Notes: generated from the letters alone by a model not told the origin. A stretch of DNA of 64,000 bases from Collinsella sp. OM04-5 (GCF_003439125.1 NZ_QSUU01000005.1:92924-156923), one strand, 5' to 3'. Counted from the first letter of the stretch, positions 1 to 8,815 are shown. A program made the numbers and translations.

Positions 1-510
1 TCCGAGAGCTTCCTGGCAGAGGTCCTGCGTCGCGTGAAGGCGAAGGGCGCCGAGTTCGTGCTCGATATCTCGAGCCATCAGCTGGCCGACCTCATTGCTA
101 TGGAGCCGTTGCTCATTAAGCCTAACGACGACGAGCTGCTCGACATCTTTGGCATTAAGGTGAGCGGTGGCGACGACGAGTCCGTCAAGGGCGCCATGGC
201 CGAGCTGCACGCCAAGGGCGCTAAGAATGTACTGCTGACGCTCGGCGGCGACGGCGCGTACTTCTCCAACGGCGAGCACATCTGGTTTGCCAACCGCACC
301 TTCGACGTCAAGCTGCTGTCGACCGTCTGCGCGGGCGACTCCTCGCTGGCCGCCTTCCTGTCCGTGTGGCACGACGCCCCCGAGCGCGTCGAGGATGCCC
401 TGCGCCTCTCGATGGCCACCGGCGCCAACGTGGTCGAGTGCCCGGGTCTGGGCGATTTTGCCAAGGTCGATGAGTATCAGAAGGGCATCGCCATCCGTCA
501 GGTCTGCTAA
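1..510 (+). CDS. fruK: 1-phosphofructokinase, PfkB family (5' end missing)
   Basis: C-terminal 169 codons of a ribokinase/PfkB-family sugar kinase; the frame is open from base 1, so the start lies outside the window. Visible family marks are PNDDELLDIFG, which matches the region where 1-phosphofructokinases read KPNxxEL, the glycine turn LTLGGDGA, and the ATP/anion-hole signature AGDSSLAAFL, whose Asp is the catalytic base of the family. These features favour fructose-1-phosphate kinase, which makes fructose-1,6-bisphosphate after PTS fructose uptake. Tagatose-6-phosphate kinase is the main alternative. The usual GAGDS is CAGDS here, a conservative change. A fruR/fruA context would be expected upstream but cannot be seen. 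Confidence 0.85.
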   Translation, partial: SESFLAEVLRRVKAKGAEFVLDISSHQLADLIAMEPLLIKPNDDELLDIFGIKVSGGDDESVKGAMAELHAKGAKNVLLTLGGDGAYFSNGEHIWFANRTFDVKLLSTVCAGDSSLAAFLSVWHDAPERVEDALRLSMATGANVVECPGLGDFAKVDEYQKGIAIRQVC

Positions 511-545
511 CGCAGCGCACGGACCTTGCATCTTTGCTTTGTAGA

Positions 546-580
546 GCACCCGTCTCGGATTGCCGAGGCGGGTGCTTTTT
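546..580 (+). terminator. Rho-independent terminator after fruK
   Basis: A 13-bp stem (546-558 with 563-575, one G-T pair) enclosing a 4-nt loop is followed directly by five T. It lies 36 bp after the fruK stop codon. Confidence 0.9.
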
Positions 581-711
581 CATGTTTGTAGTCGATGCCT
601 TGGGATCCAATCGTGCTTGAAGCGCGTTCGCGTGTGCGCCCGCTCTCATTTCTTGCTAGACTTCATGGAAACCATCAATCGATATGCCCGCAATTGCAGG
701 AGGCCACAGGA

Positions 712-2106
712 ATGTGCAATGTTTCGCTCAACGCTACGCAGCCGTCAGCCGCCTCTCTGTGCGTGTTGCGAGCCCTCGAGGATGCCGGTCTTGAGGCCTG
801 GTACGTGGGCGGTTGGGTACGTGACGCCCTGATGGGACGTCCCAGCCACGATGTCGACATGTGCTGTAGCGGCCTGTGGCAGGAGTCCAAGGCGGCACTC
901 GAGGCCGCCGGTATTGCCGTAGTTGAGTCGGGCATTAAATTTGGCGGCATTACGGCTATTTGCGATGGCGAGCGCATTGAGGTCACCACCTATCGCCTGG
1001 ACGGCTTCTATACCGACGGTCGTCATCCTCAGAGTGTGGAGCGCGCCGCTTCGCTTGAGGACGATCTGGCGCGCCGCGACTTTACCGTCAATGCCATGGC
1101 GTGGCATCCCGAGCGCGGCCTTGTCGACCGCTACGATGGCCAGGGCGACCTAGACCGCAAGCTGATTCGCGCCGTCGGTGATCCTAAGCGCCGCTTTAAC
1201 GAGGATGCCCTGCGCATGTTGCGCGCGGTGCGCTTTGCCTGCCGCCTAGACTTTGTGATTGAGCCCGAGACCAAGTGTGCCCTTGCCGAGTGCGCGCCGC
1301 TGCTCGATGCCGTGGCGCGCGAGCGCGTGGGCATTGAGCTCGAGGGTATCCTTTCGACCGGCCATGGGGGAGACGCGATGCTGCGCTACCCCGAGCTTGT
1401 TTGCGCCGCCGTGCCCGAGCTCGCGTCCGCTCGCGGGTTTGATCAACGCAGCGTCTATCATGCGTTTAACGTCTACGAGCATATCGCCCGCGTGCTGACG
1501 GTGGCAGGGGAGCTGGCGCTGTGCGACGGCGTCGCGCCCTCGTCGAGCCTTATGTGGGCGGCGTTTTTGCACGACGTTTCCAAACCCGAGTGCTTTACGG
1601 TCGATCACGACGGCAGCGGCCACTTCTACGGTCATCCCGAGCTCGGCGTCAAGAAGGCGCGTGTCATCATGGATCGCCTGGCGCTCTCGCACGATTTGGT
1701 GCGCGATGTGTGCCTGCTGATCAAATACCATGACAAGCCGCTGCGCCCCGAGCGCTCCTGCCTGCTCAATATGATGCGCGCGCTTTCGGGCGAGGGTGTC
1801 GATACGCCGCGTCTGATGGACGAGCTCATGGACCTTAAGCGTGCCGACACGCTCGGCAAGGCGCCCTCGTGCTTCTATTACGTCGAGACGATCGAGGAGA
1901 TGCGTACGCTCGCCCACGATCTGCTGCAGGCGGGGGAGCCCTATACACTCAAGATGCTTGCCATCAATGGTGGCGACCTGATCCGCGCCGGCGTCAAGCC
2001 GGGGCCGGAGCTGGGACAGCTTCTCAACGCCGCCCTCGACGCCGTGATCGAGGACAACATCCCCAACAACCGCGAAGCCCTCCTGACTCATCTCCACCTA
2101 GGGTAG
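712..2106 (+). CDS. cca: CCA tRNA nucleotidyltransferase
   Basis: 464 aa. Adds or repairs the 3' CCA of tRNAs. The class II nucleotidyltransferase core is at the N-terminus, with GGWVRD at residues 33-38 and the metal-binding DVD at 47-49. It is followed by the RNA-binding region (RFNEDALRMLRAVRFA) and an HD-type domain with His287-Asp288 in LHDVSKPE, as in bacterial CCA enzymes carrying an HD domain. The start at 712 is chosen because AGGAGG at 698-703 sits 8 bp upstream; an in-frame ATG at 595 has no ribosome site and would add 39 residues with no family match. Two tRNA genes follow. The stop codon lies inside an inverted repeat (2102-2136). Confidence 0.93.
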   Translation: MCNVSLNATQPSAASLCVLRALEDAGLEAWYVGGWVRDALMGRPSHDVDMCCSGLWQESKAALEAAGIAVVESGIKFGGITAICDGERIEVTTYRLDGFYTDGRHPQSVERAASLEDDLARRDFTVNAMAWHPERGLVDRYDGQGDLDRKLIRAVGDPKRRFNEDALRMLRAVRFACRLDFVIEPETKCALAECAPLLDAVARERVGIELEGILSTGHGGDAMLRYPELVCAAVPELASARGFDQRSVYHAFNVYEHIARVLTVAGELALCDGVAPSSSLMWAAFLHDVSKPECFTVDHDGSGHFYGHPELGVKKARVIMDRLALSHDLVRDVCLLIKYHDKPLRPERSCLLNMMRALSGEGVDTPRLMDELMDLKRADTLGKAPSCFYYVETIEEMRTLAHDLLQAGEPYTLKMLAINGGDLIRAGVKPGPELGQLLNAALDAVIEDNIPNNREALLTHLHLG

Positions 2107-2136
2107 CTAAAATAGCCCCGTCCCAAATTAGCTACC
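2102..2136 (+). terminator. Hairpin overlapping the cca stop codon
   Basis: 9-bp inverted repeat GGTAGCTAA/TTAGCTACC (2102-2110 and 2128-2136) with a 17-nt loop. There is no clear T tract, so its role as a terminator is uncertain. Confidence 0.4.
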
Positions 2137-2195
2137 TTGTTGACCTGCGCGTTCCATAACCTCGCGACAAAATTTCGGCAATTTGGAATTTCTTC

Positions 2196-2224
2196 TTGCG
2201 CTTGCGTTTTTTGTCCCGTAATAT
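2196..2224 (+). promoter_or_regulatory. Sigma-70-type promoter of the tRNA-Glu pair
   Basis: TTGCGC (2196-2201), a 17-bp spacer and TAATAT (2219-2224). The predicted start near 2231 lies about 28 bp before the first tRNA. Confidence 0.65.
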
Positions 2225-2258
2225 ATTTCCTCGCAGCACGGCAGTGCAGATGTCATGT

Positions 2259-2335
2259 GGCCCGTTCGTCTAGCGGTTTAGGACGCCGCCCTCTCAAGGC
2301 GGAGATCACCAGTTCGAATCTGGTACGGGCTACCA
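2259..2335 (+). tRNA. tRNA-Glu (anticodon CTC), copy 1
   Basis: Cloverleaf with acceptor GGCCCGT/ACGGGCT (one G-T pair), anticodon stem CCGCC/GGCGG around loop CTCTCAA (anticodon CTC, reads GAG), T arm with GTTCGAATC and an encoded CCA at 2333-2335. Copy 2 starts 99 bp later with the same sequence. Confidence 0.95.
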
Positions 2336-2357
2336 CTTCTTTTCTGCTGAGGCTTAT

Positions 2358-2434
2358 GGCCCGTTCGTCTAGCGGTTTAGGACGCCGCCCTCTCAAGGCG
2401 GAGATCACCAGTTCGAATCTGGTACGGGCTACCA
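2358..2434 (+). tRNA. tRNA-Glu (anticodon CTC), copy 2
   Basis: Same 77-nt sequence as the copy at 2259-2335, offset by exactly 99 bp, with a 22-bp spacer. Encoded CCA at 2432-2434. The two probably share one transcript that ends at the terminator at 2445. Confidence 0.95.
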
Positions 2435-2444
2435 CGCATCTGAT

Positions 2445-2476
2445 ACCCGGTCTTTCCACGGAAGACCGGGTTTTTT
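2445..2476 (+). terminator. Rho-independent terminator of the tRNA-Glu transcript
   Basis: Stem ACCCGGTCTT/AAGACCGGGT (2445-2454 and 2462-2471) followed by a T run. Confidence 0.9.
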
Positions 2477-2584
2477 ATTATCAAACAACTGTCTGTCATT
2501 CCCGTTTGAACAAGAGCTTTGCGTTCTGCTTATGGCCCTTACGGGTACAATAACCAAGATATTTTGACTGTTAGAAGGAGTCTC

Positions 2585-3892
2585 ATGACGGAGTCCTCTC
2601 AGCATACGTCCAAGCCCCAGGTCGAGGTTGAGGCCTCGGGCGGCGATGACAATAAGAGCGCACGCCGCGGCGCAATCTTTATCGGCGTTGTGCTGGTGGG
2701 TTATATCGTCTATCTGGTGGTAACCGGGCAGATGGGGCAGTTCTGGGCTGCTATGTCGAGCGTCCAGGCGCCCTGGCTCGTTGTCGCGTGTCTTTGCATG
2801 TTCATGTATCTGTTCTTTGGCATTGTGGCCTATGCGATCGCCGTCTGGCTCGACCCCAATTCACCCGTCGGCATTCGCGACCTGATCTCGGTCGAGGCGA
2901 GTGGCATCTTCTTTGGCAACCTGACGCCCATGATGATGGGCTCTACGCCTGCCCAGATCTACCGCCTGACCAAAGCGGGCCAAAACGTGGGCGAAGCGGG
3001 TGCCACGCAGTTCACCCGATTTATTGTGTATCAGTTTGGCCTAGTTGCCTGGGGCGCTATCCTATTGCTTGCTCGCATGCCGTTTTTTGCCGAGCGCTAT
3101 GGCGACATGACGCTGCTGTGCGTCTTTAGTTTTGGCGGTCACTGCTGCATCCTGCTCGGCATCTTCGCCGTCGCGCTCATGCCCAAGACCGTCACGCGCG
3201 TCGCCCATTGCATCATCAATTGGCTCGAGCGCATAGGTGTCTCGGCCACTAAGATCGATGGATGGCGCTCGTTTGTCGATGGCGAGATCTACTCCTTCTC
3301 CGAGAAGTTCAAGCTTTCGGCCGGACATTTTTCTTCCATGCTGCTCACCGTGTTTATCACCATGCTGCAGCTCGCGTTTTTCTATCTGGTGCCGTATTTT
3401 CTGATGCTCGCCTTTGGCCACCACGAGGTCGACTTTTTCTCGGTCATGGCCGCGAGCGCCTTTGTCCAGCTGCTGAGCTCTGCGGTTCCCTTGCCCGGTG
3501 GAACTGGTGGCGCTGAGGGCGGCTTTGCTTTGTTCTTGGGTCATTTCTTTGGGTCGGCTTCGACCGCCGGCTATCTGCTGTGGCGTCTCATTACGTTTAT
3601 CGCGCCGACCATTTTGGCTGCGCCCCTGCTGGGCCTTAAGAGCGCCCACAACGAGAGTATCCATGCGCGCTGGGATCGCGTGATGCGCAAGCTCGGCCGC
3701 GCTCCTCAGACGCCCTCTGCGCCCACTAAGCCGCACCCCACGAATGCTGTTACCGTTGATCCCAGGAAGCACGCTCAGAAGGCTTCTGGGACCGCTAAGC
3801 CGGCTCATAAAGCCTATGTGCGACAGACGGGCGACGGTATCCGCGTATCTCCGTCGGCACTCAATAAGAAGAAGCACCCTAAGTCGCAGTAG
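2585..3892 (+). CDS. UPF0104 / lysylphosphatidylglycerol synthase-type integral membrane protein
   Basis: 435 aa polytopic membrane protein. After a polar N-terminus come about eight hydrophobic segments, beginning with GAIFIGVVLVGYIVYLV. The family signature PLPGGTGGAEGG (PGGTGG from residue 304) near the last transmembrane helices is typical of the UPF0104/YbhN family, which equals the flippase-like transmembrane part of MprF without the synthase domain. In this family the role is thought to be lipid or isoprenoid-linked substrate flipping; the substrate here is unknown. The C-terminal 70 residues are Lys/Pro/Thr-rich and probably cytoplasmic. The start is set by GAAGGAG at 2574-2580, 4 bp before ATG 2585. 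Confidence 0.8.
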   Translation: MTESSQHTSKPQVEVEASGGDDNKSARRGAIFIGVVLVGYIVYLVVTGQMGQFWAAMSSVQAPWLVVACLCMFMYLFFGIVAYAIAVWLDPNSPVGIRDLISVEASGIFFGNLTPMMMGSTPAQIYRLTKAGQNVGEAGATQFTRFIVYQFGLVAWGAILLLARMPFFAERYGDMTLLCVFSFGGHCCILLGIFAVALMPKTVTRVAHCIINWLERIGVSATKIDGWRSFVDGEIYSFSEKFKLSAGHFSSMLLTVFITMLQLAFFYLVPYFLMLAFGHHEVDFFSVMAASAFVQLLSSAVPLPGGTGGAEGGFALFLGHFFGSASTAGYLLWRLITFIAPTILAAPLLGLKSAHNESIHARWDRVMRKLGRAPQTPSAPTKPHPTNAVTVDPRKHAQKASGTAKPAHKAYVRQTGDGIRVSPSALNKKKHPKSQ

Positions 3893-4008
3893 GACAGTCG
3901 TGCGTTCTTCATGATGCGGGGCATATTTGTGCTGTATGGGGGATAATCCTCTTACGTAGATTATCTCTCATCTGTTGATGAATGCCCGCATATCGAAGGG
4001 ACACGTCT

Positions 4009-4620
4009 ATGGACACCAGCAAACCGCGTCTTGATCGCCGCATCGTTCGCAGCCGCAATGCCATCCTTTCCGCTTTCGAGCGCCTGCTCATGGAAAAGCC
4101 GCTGGCAGACATTACGGTGAGTGCCATCGCGCGCGAGGCCAATGTCGACCGCAAGACCTTTTACGTTCACTTTGGTACGGTTGATGGCTTGCTCGATGCC
4201 ATTGCCGTCGATGTGGTGGAGATGATTGTCGACTCGGTTGAGAAAACGCTTGCCTCCATGGACGGCGACACCAACGAGCGCGCCCTGGGCGCGGCCGCGA
4301 CCTTCTTTAAAACCGTTAACGAGGCACTATGCAACAACTTGGTGCTCAATCGTCAGCTGATCGAGAACATTCCGCTCGATGATTTTATGGCTCGTCTTCG
4401 TGCGCCGCTCGAACACGAGATTGCCGAGCGCGATCTGCTGCCCCAAGGTCTCAAGGACGAGATGTTCGACTACTATCTGGCGTTCTTGCTGTCGGGTATT
4501 ATCGGTATCTATCGCACGTGGGCCCTGTCTGATGGCTCGGTTCCTATCGAGCGCGTCTCGGAGGTCGCCAACGACCTGACTCTCAATGGCCTATCGAGTC
4601 TGGAATCTCGCTTGGATTAG
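4009..4620 (+). CDS. TetR/AcrR family transcriptional regulator
   Basis: 203 aa. The N-terminal helix-turn-helix is clear: RIVRSRNAILSAFERLL, then ITVSAIAREANVDRKTFYVHFG, the conserved TetR pattern (residues about 10-55). The C-terminal ligand-binding part is divergent and resembles the TetR_C-type domain found in small actinobacterial and firmicute regulators. Start ATG 4009 has GAAGGGA 8 bp upstream; an ATG at 3982 would add nine residues. The neighbouring upstream membrane protein is a possible target but is not divergently arranged, so the regulon cannot be read from context. The gene ends one base before the transposase remnant. Confidence 0.85.
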   Translation: MDTSKPRLDRRIVRSRNAILSAFERLLMEKPLADITVSAIAREANVDRKTFYVHFGTVDGLLDAIAVDVVEMIVDSVEKTLASMDGDTNERALGAAATFFKTVNEALCNNLVLNRQLIENIPLDDFMARLRAPLEHEIAERDLLPQGLKDEMFDYYLAFLLSGIIGIYRTWALSDGSVPIERVSEVANDLTLNGLSSLESRLD

Positions 4621-4858
4621 GCGCAGGCTCGAGTTCGTGAGGCGCTTGTCGGGGTGCAGCCCGATCGACCAGGCGACGAGCATCCCGCCGAAGCAGTCGA
4701 TGACCGGGCTCAGGTAGACCTTCTCGCCGCCCGGGAGTCTGAACTCGGTGATGTCGGTGAGCCACAGCAGGTTGGGCTCGTCGGCGTGGAAATTCCTGTT
4801 TACGAGGTTCTCCGGCGCCTTGTAGACCTCGCCGGCGTAGGAGCTGTAGCCTGAGGAT
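4621..4858 (-). mobile_element. IS3-family transposase (OrfB, rve domain) remnant
   Basis: Translating the minus strand gives about 78 codons of an IS3-type integrase core: KAPENLVNRNFHADEPN, then WLTDITEF carrying the first catalytic Asp, then VYLSPVIDCFGG carrying the second. The N-terminal half of OrfB, OrfA, the catalytic Glu region and both ends are missing, and the frame runs into the TetR gene on one side and into non-coding sequence on the other. A longer minus-strand open frame here (4583-4945) is out of phase with this match. It sits at the left edge of the B12 region, which suggests that the junction was formed or scarred by transposition. Confidence 0.85.
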
Positions 4859-4925
4859 CATTAAAAGAAAGTCCAGTTTATCCTTCCCACTCCAATTGGG
4901 AATCCTCCGATGCGCCTTCGCACGC

Positions 4926-6194
4926 TCACATGACCTCGATACCATGCGAGCGTGCGAACTCGACGAGCTCTGCGTTGCGGGCGTTTATGGTGCCGAAGGC
5001 GGCGGGGCACACAATAAGGCGCGCGCAGTGGACGAGGAGCTCTTTGGCGCGGGCTATGGTTTTATCCCCGATCGGCTCGAAGGCGCGCTCGGCCACGCAT
5101 TCCGCTGCCAGGTCGCGCGCGAGCTCGCAGTCGATGTCCCCTTCGTGCAGAACGCCCGCGTAGAACGCCTTGCCCTGCCGGACGAGCTGGCGAAACACAG
5201 CCGACCCCGTACCTGCGCCGGCGATGACGAACGTGTTCGCATCGCCGTGCGGGCGCCCAATTTCCACGCTGCCGAAGCGCTCGTTGAAGGTGCCATGCTG
5301 AAGGCCGTAGAGCTCGCCAATCGTCTCGCGCGTGAATATGTCTTCGGGTGCGCCGGCGCGGAAGACCCGGCCGTCCTTCACGCAAATCACCTTGTCGGCG
5401 CTTTTCTGCGCGAGCTCGAGTTCGTGGATGGACATGATGACAGCCACATTCCGCGATTTCGCAAGGTGGCGAAGTATTCGCAGCAGGTCGATCTGGTAGC
5501 GGATATCGAGATACGACGTGGGCTCGTCGAGCACGAGCACACGCGGATCCTGCGCGATGGCGCGTGCGAGCATGACGCGCTGGCGTTGCCCGTCGCTTAT
5601 CTGCATAAAGTCGCGCTCGGCGAGCTCTTCCACATGTGCGGTTTTCATGGCCTCGTCGACCCGACTATGGTCGTCGGGCGAGAGTGTGCCCATTCGCCCG
5701 GTGTAGGGGTGCCTTCCTGCCTCTACGACATCGCGGCAGGTGAGGAGCTCGGTCCGGGGGCGATCTGTCAGCATAACGGCAAGGTTCCTTGCAAACTCCG
5801 CCGTCTTCCATCGGGAAATCTCCCGCCCGTCGAGCTCGACCGCGCCGGCAAGCGGTGCCAGATGGCGTGTGATGGTTTTCAAGATGGTCGACTTGCCCGA
5901 GCCGTTCGGCCCGATGAGCGCCACGACGTCGCCCGCGCGAACCTCCAGATCGACGCCTTCGACTACGACCTTCTTGTCGTAGCCCGCCGACAGGTCGCTT
6001 ATGTGGAAAAGCGGCGCTCCGTCAGCCTGCGTTTCGACCGTAGTTTCGAGGTTCGGCTCCGCTCGGAGGAGGCGTTCCGCGCGCAGTTCCGCACGAGCCG
6101 AAAGTGCCTTCTGGCGCTTTCGTGCGAGCTCAGGACTGTCTAAGCATGGAATGTCCCCTCCGAGCGTTTTGGGCCGCGGCACGAATTCCCCCAT
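4926..6194 (-). CDS. Fe3+-siderophore/B12-type ABC transporter ATPase with an extra C-terminal domain
   Basis: 422 aa. Couples ATP hydrolysis to import through the FecCD-type permease encoded just upstream. Walker A GPNGSGKS is at residues 95-102, the signature is ISDGQ at 199-203 instead of LSGGQ, Walker B VLVLDEP is at 219-225 and the switch His is in SIHELE. Typical FecE/BtuD proteins have about 260 residues. This one has about 60 extra N-terminal residues and about 110 C-terminal residues (from residue 312) with a glycine-rich AGAGTGSAVFRQL start and Rossmann-like alternation. The permease stop TAG is immediately followed by this ATG, so translation is probably coupled. Substrate: corrinoid, cobalt or iron tetrapyrrole is inferred from the operon. 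Confidence 0.88.
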   Translation of the reverse strand: MGEFVPRPKTLGGDIPCLDSPELARKRQKALSARAELRAERLLRAEPNLETTVETQADGAPLFHISDLSAGYDKKVVVEGVDLEVRAGDVVALIGPNGSGKSTILKTITRHLAPLAGAVELDGREISRWKTAEFARNLAVMLTDRPRTELLTCRDVVEAGRHPYTGRMGTLSPDDHSRVDEAMKTAHVEELAERDFMQISDGQRQRVMLARAIAQDPRVLVLDEPTSYLDIRYQIDLLRILRHLAKSRNVAVIMSIHELELAQKSADKVICVKDGRVFRAGAPEDIFTRETIGELYGLQHGTFNERFGSVEIGRPHGDANTFVIAGAGTGSAVFRQLVRQGKAFYAGVLHEGDIDCELARDLAAECVAERAFEPIGDKTIARAKELLVHCARLIVCPAAFGTINARNAELVEFARSHGIEVM

Positions 6195-7235
6195 CTACCT
6201 CACCCGCTTCTTCAACATGAGCGCGATAACCACCGGAGCGCCGAAGATGGCGGTGACGGCGCTGATGGAAAGCTCGACGGGAGAGAACAGCGTGCGCGCG
6301 ATCAAATCGCAGCCCGCGCAGAAGATGGCGCCTCCCAAGAAGCACGCAGGAATCACGCGGATGGGCTTCGACGACTTTAGCGCCGACTTCACGAGATGCG
6401 GAACCGCGATGCCTACGAACGACACCGGACCAGCGAACGCGGTCACGCAGGCGGAGAGCATGCTCGCTAGAAGGACGAGCACCACGCGGAAGCGTGCGAC
6501 GTTCACGCCGACGCTTTTCGCGTAGGCTTCTCCCAGCTGGAAGGCGGAAAGGGGCTTCGATATCGCGAATACGCATGCGCTCACGGTGATCACCACGACC
6601 GCGATGATCGCGATGTCGTCCCAGCTCGAACCCGAGAAGCTACCCAAAGACCAGTTGTGCAGGTTCACGATGGACTGGTCGTCGGCGAAGGCGATGAGGA
6701 AGTTCGTCGCCGCCGAGCAGATGTATCCCACCATGACGCCCGCCACGATGAGCATGGCCATGGAACTTATGCGCCGTGCGATGAGGAGCACGAAGCCGAT
6801 GGTGATAAGCGAGCCCAGAAACGCTGCGGCCACCATGGCCGGCGAGGACATGGCCTGGTTCGCGCCTAGAAGTACGATCATCGTAAGCGCGACGACGAAC
6901 TTTGCGCCCGAGGAGACGCCCAAGATGAACGGGTCGGCGATGGGGTTGTTGAAAAACGTCTGCAGCAGGAACCCGGAAAGCGAAAGTGCCCCGCCGAGAA
7001 GCACGGCTGAAAGCACGCGCGGCAGGCGAATCTCCCAGATGACCTGGCTTTCCATGGAATTGGCCGCGCCGCCCGAAAGGATGCCGGGGATGTGGTCTGC
7101 GGGCACGAGCGCGCTCCCGATGCACAGGTTGGCCCCGACGAGCACGATGAGGGCAACAGCGAGCAGCGCCGTCACGACGCGACACCGCGCGGCGCGCCCC
7201 GATTCGTCGTATGCCATGGAAAGCCGGCTTCTCAT
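6195..7235 (-). CDS. FecCD/BtuC-type ABC transporter permease
   Basis: 346 aa with about nine to ten hydrophobic segments, starting with VVTALLAVALIVLVGANLCIG. The family pattern is plain: WEIRLPRVLSAVLLGGALSLSG followed by LQTFFNNPIADPFILGVSSGA, and near the C-terminus the ATPase-coupling loop region with GPVSFVGIAVPHLVKS. It forms the membrane channel with the ATPase at 4926-6194 and receives substrate from the lipoprotein at 7240-8811. ATG 7235 follows the binding-protein stop by 4 bp. A second ATG six codons in (MAYDESG) is a possible alternative start. Confidence 0.92.
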   Translation of the reverse strand: MRSRLSMAYDESGRAARCRVVTALLAVALIVLVGANLCIGSALVPADHIPGILSGGAANSMESQVIWEIRLPRVLSAVLLGGALSLSGFLLQTFFNNPIADPFILGVSSGAKFVVALTMIVLLGANQAMSSPAMVAAAFLGSLITIGFVLLIARRISSMAMLIVAGVMVGYICSAATNFLIAFADDQSIVNLHNWSLGSFSGSSWDDIAIIAVVVITVSACVFAISKPLSAFQLGEAYAKSVGVNVARFRVVLVLLASMLSACVTAFAGPVSFVGIAVPHLVKSALKSSKPIRVIPACFLGGAIFCAGCDLIARTLFSPVELSISAVTAIFGAPVVIALMLKKRVR

Positions 7236-7239
7236 GGCG

Positions 7240-8811
7240 CTAACCGAGCTTCCTCAGATAATGGAAGTCGCTCGCGTCATCGCCGGTGAACGCCCCGTGC
7301 AGCTCGTCGATAATGTCGGCGGTAGAAGTCATCTGCTGGTACATGTCGGCGCTTGTGACCCAGACGTTGCCGTTCTTCACGGCTTTGAACTGCGACAATA
7401 GCGCGTTTTTGCCTACGAAGTCGTTCAAGGTGGCAACCGATTCGTCGATGGTGCCGTTGTAGACGATGATGTCGGCATCCTTCGCCGTCGCGTAGAAGCG
7501 CTCCATTTCGAGCGTTACTGACGAACCTGACGTCGACGCCGTCTGCGCGTCATCGAGCGCATAGCTGCCGCCTGCAAGCTCGATCATCTGCGCCACGTAG
7601 TCGCCCGCCCGCCGCGTGACGGCGGCCCCGTTCGAGTTAATGTAGAAATACGCCACGGTTTTACCTGACGACGCGAGCCCCGACGTTTGCTCGACGCGGG
7701 CCTTCTGCTCGTTGAACAGGTGCGCGGCCTCGTCTTCCTTGTCGAACAGAACGCCGAAAAGCTTAATCCACTCGACGCGCCCGAGTGCTTCGGGCTCGCT
7801 CGACGACTGTTCGGTGAGCACGACGAGCCCGAGCTTCTGCAGCTTTTCCTTCACATCGGGCGTGTGGTTGATCATGGTGTTCTCGATGGCGAGTGTGCAG
7901 CCCGAGGCCGATATTCGCTCGTAGTCGGGCGCGCTGTACTTGCCGCCGTAGGCGATCGCCCCACTTTCGAGCGCGCTTTTGAAGCCCACGACCGAGCAAT
8001 CGTCGGCCTTCGTGCCCGACATGATGATATTGTCGTTCGCATCGAGCGCGTCGACCAGGCACATCGTCGCCGACGACACGAGGTACACCTTGTCGGCGGG
8101 GCGCCTTATGACCGCGATGTCGGAGCTCAACCCATCAGGTACCTTCGCATCTTGCGGCACCACGAGGAAACGTTCCCCATTCGAAACGCAGATAAGCCGC
8201 AGACCGCCTTTGAACTCGTCGACAGTGAAGTGCTCGGCGTATTCAAGCTGAAGCGCCCCCGTCGGCTCCCAGCCACAGCCCAAATCGGCGTTGTGGAAGT
8301 CGGCCGCGGCGCTTGAAGCCGTTCCCACAGGGGAGCCGCCGCTTGCTTCGTCGCCCGATTTCTCCTTCATGGTGGATGAGTCGAAGTGGATCGTGTAGTC
8401 GATGGTGTGCGGCGTCGACATGGCGACGGTCTCGGCCGACACGGCGATGTCCTCGTCGAGCGTGACGGGTATCTCGAACGTGGAGTTGCCGCCGTCGTTT
8501 ACGGGCGCGTAGTCCACGCCGTCGACGGTCATCTTGTCGTAGTTCGAACTCGACCAGGTGATGGTCGCGGTGTAGGTGTCGCCATCCTTCACAATTGTGG
8601 TGGGTGAGGCGATGCTTGCGCGCCCTGACCCGCCGGAAAGCGAGACATTCACAGTGTATTCCTGAGAGCCCGCCGTGCCACCGGTCGCGTTCGGGTTCGC
8701 ACTGCACCCCGCGAAGGGAAGCGCGAGCAGGGCGACGAGAACGCAGGCGATCGCGCGCGCCGCGATGCTTCGGCGCTTCCTGTTTTCCCCCTTGGGAAGA
8801 ATCGACCGCAT
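7240..8811 (-). CDS. ABC transporter substrate-binding lipoprotein with an additional N-terminal beta domain
   Basis: 523 aa. A lipoprotein signal with lipobox FAGC (Cys36) anchors it outside the membrane. Residues of roughly 50-150 form a beta-rich module (VKDGDTYTATITWSSSNYDKM, then STFEIPVTLDEDIAVSAETVAM) that resembles the whole mature part of the neighbouring small lipoprotein. The rest is a FepB/BtuF-type periplasmic-binding fold, recognisable by DIAVIRRPADKVYLVS, the long backbone helix with VEWIKLFGVLFDKEDEA, and GKTVAYFYIN. Most relatives have 300-400 residues, so the extra module explains the length. Translation starts 4 bp after the upstream lipoprotein stop. The ligand is not determined by sequence; B12 control of the operon favours a corrinoid, cobalt or related tetrapyrrole. 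Confidence 0.85.
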   Translation of the reverse strand: MRSILPKGENRKRRSIAARAIACVLVALLALPFAGCSANPNATGGTAGSQEYTVNVSLSGGSGRASIASPTTIVKDGDTYTATITWSSSNYDKMTVDGVDYAPVNDGGNSTFEIPVTLDEDIAVSAETVAMSTPHTIDYTIHFDSSTMKEKSGDEASGGSPVGTASSAAADFHNADLGCGWEPTGALQLEYAEHFTVDEFKGGLRLICVSNGERFLVVPQDAKVPDGLSSDIAVIRRPADKVYLVSSATMCLVDALDANDNIIMSGTKADDCSVVGFKSALESGAIAYGGKYSAPDYERISASGCTLAIENTMINHTPDVKEKLQKLGLVVLTEQSSSEPEALGRVEWIKLFGVLFDKEDEAAHLFNEQKARVEQTSGLASSGKTVAYFYINSNGAAVTRRAGDYVAQMIELAGGSYALDDAQTASTSGSSVTLEMERFYATAKDADIIVYNGTIDESVATLNDFVGKNALLSQFKAVKNGNVWVTSADMYQQMTSTADIIDELHGAFTGDDASDFHYLRKLG

Positions 8812-8815
8812 GGCG

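Noticed and set aside
2259..2434. Direct repeat resembling a two-unit CRISPR
   Set aside because: The repeats are complete tRNA genes.
2137..2553. Open frame across both tRNA-Glu genes
   Set aside because: It reads through the tRNAs, translating the same segment twice; no start signals.
4583..4945. 120-codon minus-strand frame over the transposase remnant
   Set aside because: It is one base out of phase with the clear IS3 transposase match and has no family features.
8386..8607. Small plus-strand frames inside the uptake operon
   Set aside because: Antisense frames typical of high-GC coding DNA; no ribosome sites or domains.
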